64,000 bases of DNA from Ornithinimicrobium tianjinense (GTDB lineage Bacteria > Actinomycetota > Actinomycetes > Actinomycetales > Dermatophilaceae). Below, one piece after another: positions 62,886 through 64,000 of the stretch (its first letter is position 1; every line of letters starts with the position of its first letter). The notes beneath the pieces were generated by a model that searched no databases, was not told the origin of the DNA, and saw only the letters and a list, made by a program, of their open reading frames with translations. The DNA lies in NCBI RefSeq assembly GCF_014636495.1, contig NZ_BMEM01000004.1:221994-285993 (forward strand), given 5' to 3'. A program made the position numbers and the translations under genes.

Positions 62886-64000
62886 TCAGCCCCGCAGCTC
62901 GGGGAAGTCGCTGTCGCGGTACTCCTGCTCCAGGCCCACGACGCCGGTCGTCCCCGGCAGGGAGGCCTCGGTCGCCAGCTCCTCCTCGCGCGCCCGCAGC
63001 TCGACCCGCCGGATCTTGCCGGAGATCGTCTTGGGCAGCTCGTAGAACTCGATGCGCCGCACGCGCTGCCAGGGCGCCAGGTGCTCGCGCGCGTGCCTGA
63101 GGATCGAGAAGGCCGTCTCCCGGGTGGGCTCGTGCCCCGGCGCGAGCGCGACATACGCCTTGGGGACCGCCAGCCGGACCTCGTCCGGCGCGGGGACGAC
63201 CGCAGCCTCGGCCACGGCGGGGTGCTCGATGAGGACCGACTCCAGCTCGAAGGGGCTGATCTTGTAGTCGCTGGCCTTGAAGACGTCGTCGGTGCGCCCG
63301 ACGTAGGTGATCATTCCCTTCGCGTCCCGCTCCGCGACATCGCCGGTGTGGTAGAAACCGCCGGCCATCGCCTCGGCGTTGCGCTCGTCGTCACCCTGGT
63401 AGCCGGTCATCAGCGCCACCGGTGCCGCGGAGAGGTCCAGGCACAGCTCCCCCTCTCCCGGCCCCTCGACCACCGTGCCGTCCTCGATGCTGACGAGCAC
63501 CGAGGGCATCCCGGGCAGCGGCCTGCCCATCGAGCCTGGCTTGACGGGCTCGCCGGGCATGTTGCCGACCTGGGCGGTGGTCTCCGTCTGGCCGTAGCCG
63601 TCGCGCAGGGTCAGGCCCCACTGCCGCTGCACCTGAGCGATGACCTCGGGGTTGAGCGGCTCGCCGGCGCCGATGACCTCGCGCAGCGCACCCGGCCCGC
63701 CCGAGAGGTCGGCGTTGATGAGCATCCGCCACACCGTCGGCGGCGCGCAGAAGGTGGTCACCCGGTGCTCGCGCAGCACTTTCAGCAGGGCCGCCGCGTC
63801 GAAGCGCGCGTAGTTGTAGACCATGACCGTCGCCTCGGCGATCCACGGGGCGAAGAAGCAGGACCACGCGTGCTTGGCCCAGCCCGGGCTGGAGATGTTG
63901 AGGTGCACGTCCCCAGGTCGCACGCCGAGCCACGCCATCGTCGACAGGTGCCCGACCGGGTACGACGCCTGCGTGTGCTCGACCAGCTTGGGGCGGCTCG
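62886..64000 (-). CDS. AMP-binding acyl-CoA synthetase, C-terminal part
   Basis: The gene continues beyond the right edge; the frame is open to position 64000 (upstream codons read PKLVEHTQASYPVGHLST before the internal Met at 63938). The visible part has GYGQTETT, MTGYQGDD, FYHTGDVAERDAKGM, GRTDDVFKASDYKISPFELE and the C-terminal Lys in LPKTISGKIRR. The HTQASYPVGHL-type sequence and WAKHAWSCFFAPW resemble medium-chain/benzoate-type (ACSM-like) ligases. Distinct from the frameshifted ligase at 3601. Substrate not determined. Confidence 0.9.
   Translation of the reverse strand, partial: SRPKLVEHTQASYPVGHLSTMAWLGVRPGDVHLNISSPGWAKHAWSCFFAPWIAEATVMVYNYARFDAAALLKVLREHRVTTFCAPPTVWRMLINADLSGGPGALREVIGAGEPLNPEVIAQVQRQWGLTLRDGYGQTETTAQVGNMPGEPVKPGSMGRPLPGMPSVLVSIEDGTVVEGPGEGELCLDLSAAPVALMTGYQGDDERNAEAMAGGFYHTGDVAERDAKGMITYVGRTDDVFKASDYKISPFELESVLIEHPAVAEAAVVPAPDEVRLAVPKAYVALAPGHEPTRETAFSILRHAREHLAPWQRVRRIEFYELPKTISGKIRRVELRAREEELATEASLPGTTGVVGLEQEYRDSDFPELRG

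Overview
The window is an ordinary stretch of chromosome from a very GC-rich actinobacterium. The mycothiol genes (mshA, mshD, mscR), carD, senX3-regX3, DUF3516, DUF2516 and DUF3349 proteins and many leaderless GTG/ATG starts point to Actinomycetota. Gene content and order suggest the Micrococcales, perhaps the Intrasporangiaceae/Ornithinimicrobium group (inference). Several blocks match the Mycobacterium tuberculosis order as I remember it: ispF-ispD-carD-lpqE, and mshA-YbjN-gpm-senX3-regX3. I see no prophage, insertion sequence, CRISPR array or plasmid replication gene.

Layout. 1-1292: the 3' part of a GH31 glycosidase. 1293-1685: a gene-free convergent gap with two hairpins and a 25-bp duplication. 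1686-5307: the mycothiol-dependent formaldehyde/nitrosothiol dehydrogenase mscR with its metallo-beta-lactamase partner, then a frameshifted acyl-CoA synthetase. 5345-7706: ispF, an ispD fused to a P-loop kinase-like domain, and carD. 7849-11325: LpqE-like lipoprotein, phoU and senX3-regX3. 11377-14787: gpmA, a YbjN-like gene, mshA and a methyltransferase. 14803-15038: a 52-bp tandem repeat. 15100-19600: cupin, hydrolase, DUF2516, dtd, asparaginase, BKACE and nitrobindin-like genes. 19626-25468: an LCP cell-wall ligase, ygfZ, a membrane protein, an atypical response regulator, mshD and a MutT1-like NUDIX/phosphatase. 25605-25743: two covarying hairpins. 25944-30825: treY-treZ plus an unknown coupled gene.

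30979-33060 holds a HesB-fold protein and a sigma/anti-sigma operon. It is followed by metH, a DUF5995 gene, a frameshifted formate/nitrite transporter and a MetF-like reductase (to 39543). 39606-39779 is a 29-bp hairpin repeat. 39799-45908 has a DUF3516 helicase, small membrane proteins, a Pit phosphate transporter and a cysteine hydrolase; 45905-48685 has an NCS1 permease and a secreted EEP hydrolase. tRNA-Lys follows, then DUF6326, a NarL-type two-component pair, a cytosine-deaminase-like enzyme, MarR/YceI, a small frameshifted gene, a fused PabAB, pirin, type II NADH dehydrogenase, a DUF222/HNH protein, GNAT, a PHP phosphoesterase, tRNA-Glu and tRNA-Asp, and the 3' part of another acyl-CoA synthetase.

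Themes. Phosphate sensing and uptake (phoU, senX3-regX3, Pit), thiol redox metabolism (mshA, mshD, mscR, with the atypical regulator just before mshD), methyl-group metabolism (metH, metF-like, ygfZ) and trehalose synthesis from maltodextrin (treYZ) recur. Genes within operons are usually joined by 4-bp ATGA/GTGA overlaps. Many operon starts look leaderless, with a TANNNT-like -10 box 6-7 nt before the start codon. At least four frameshifts sit at short homopolymers in otherwise intact genes, which suggests sequence errors as much as gene decay. I did not find a convincing undescribed multi-gene system; the most novel signals are the structured repeats, the IspD fusion and the divergent leaderless start pair at 61436-61453.
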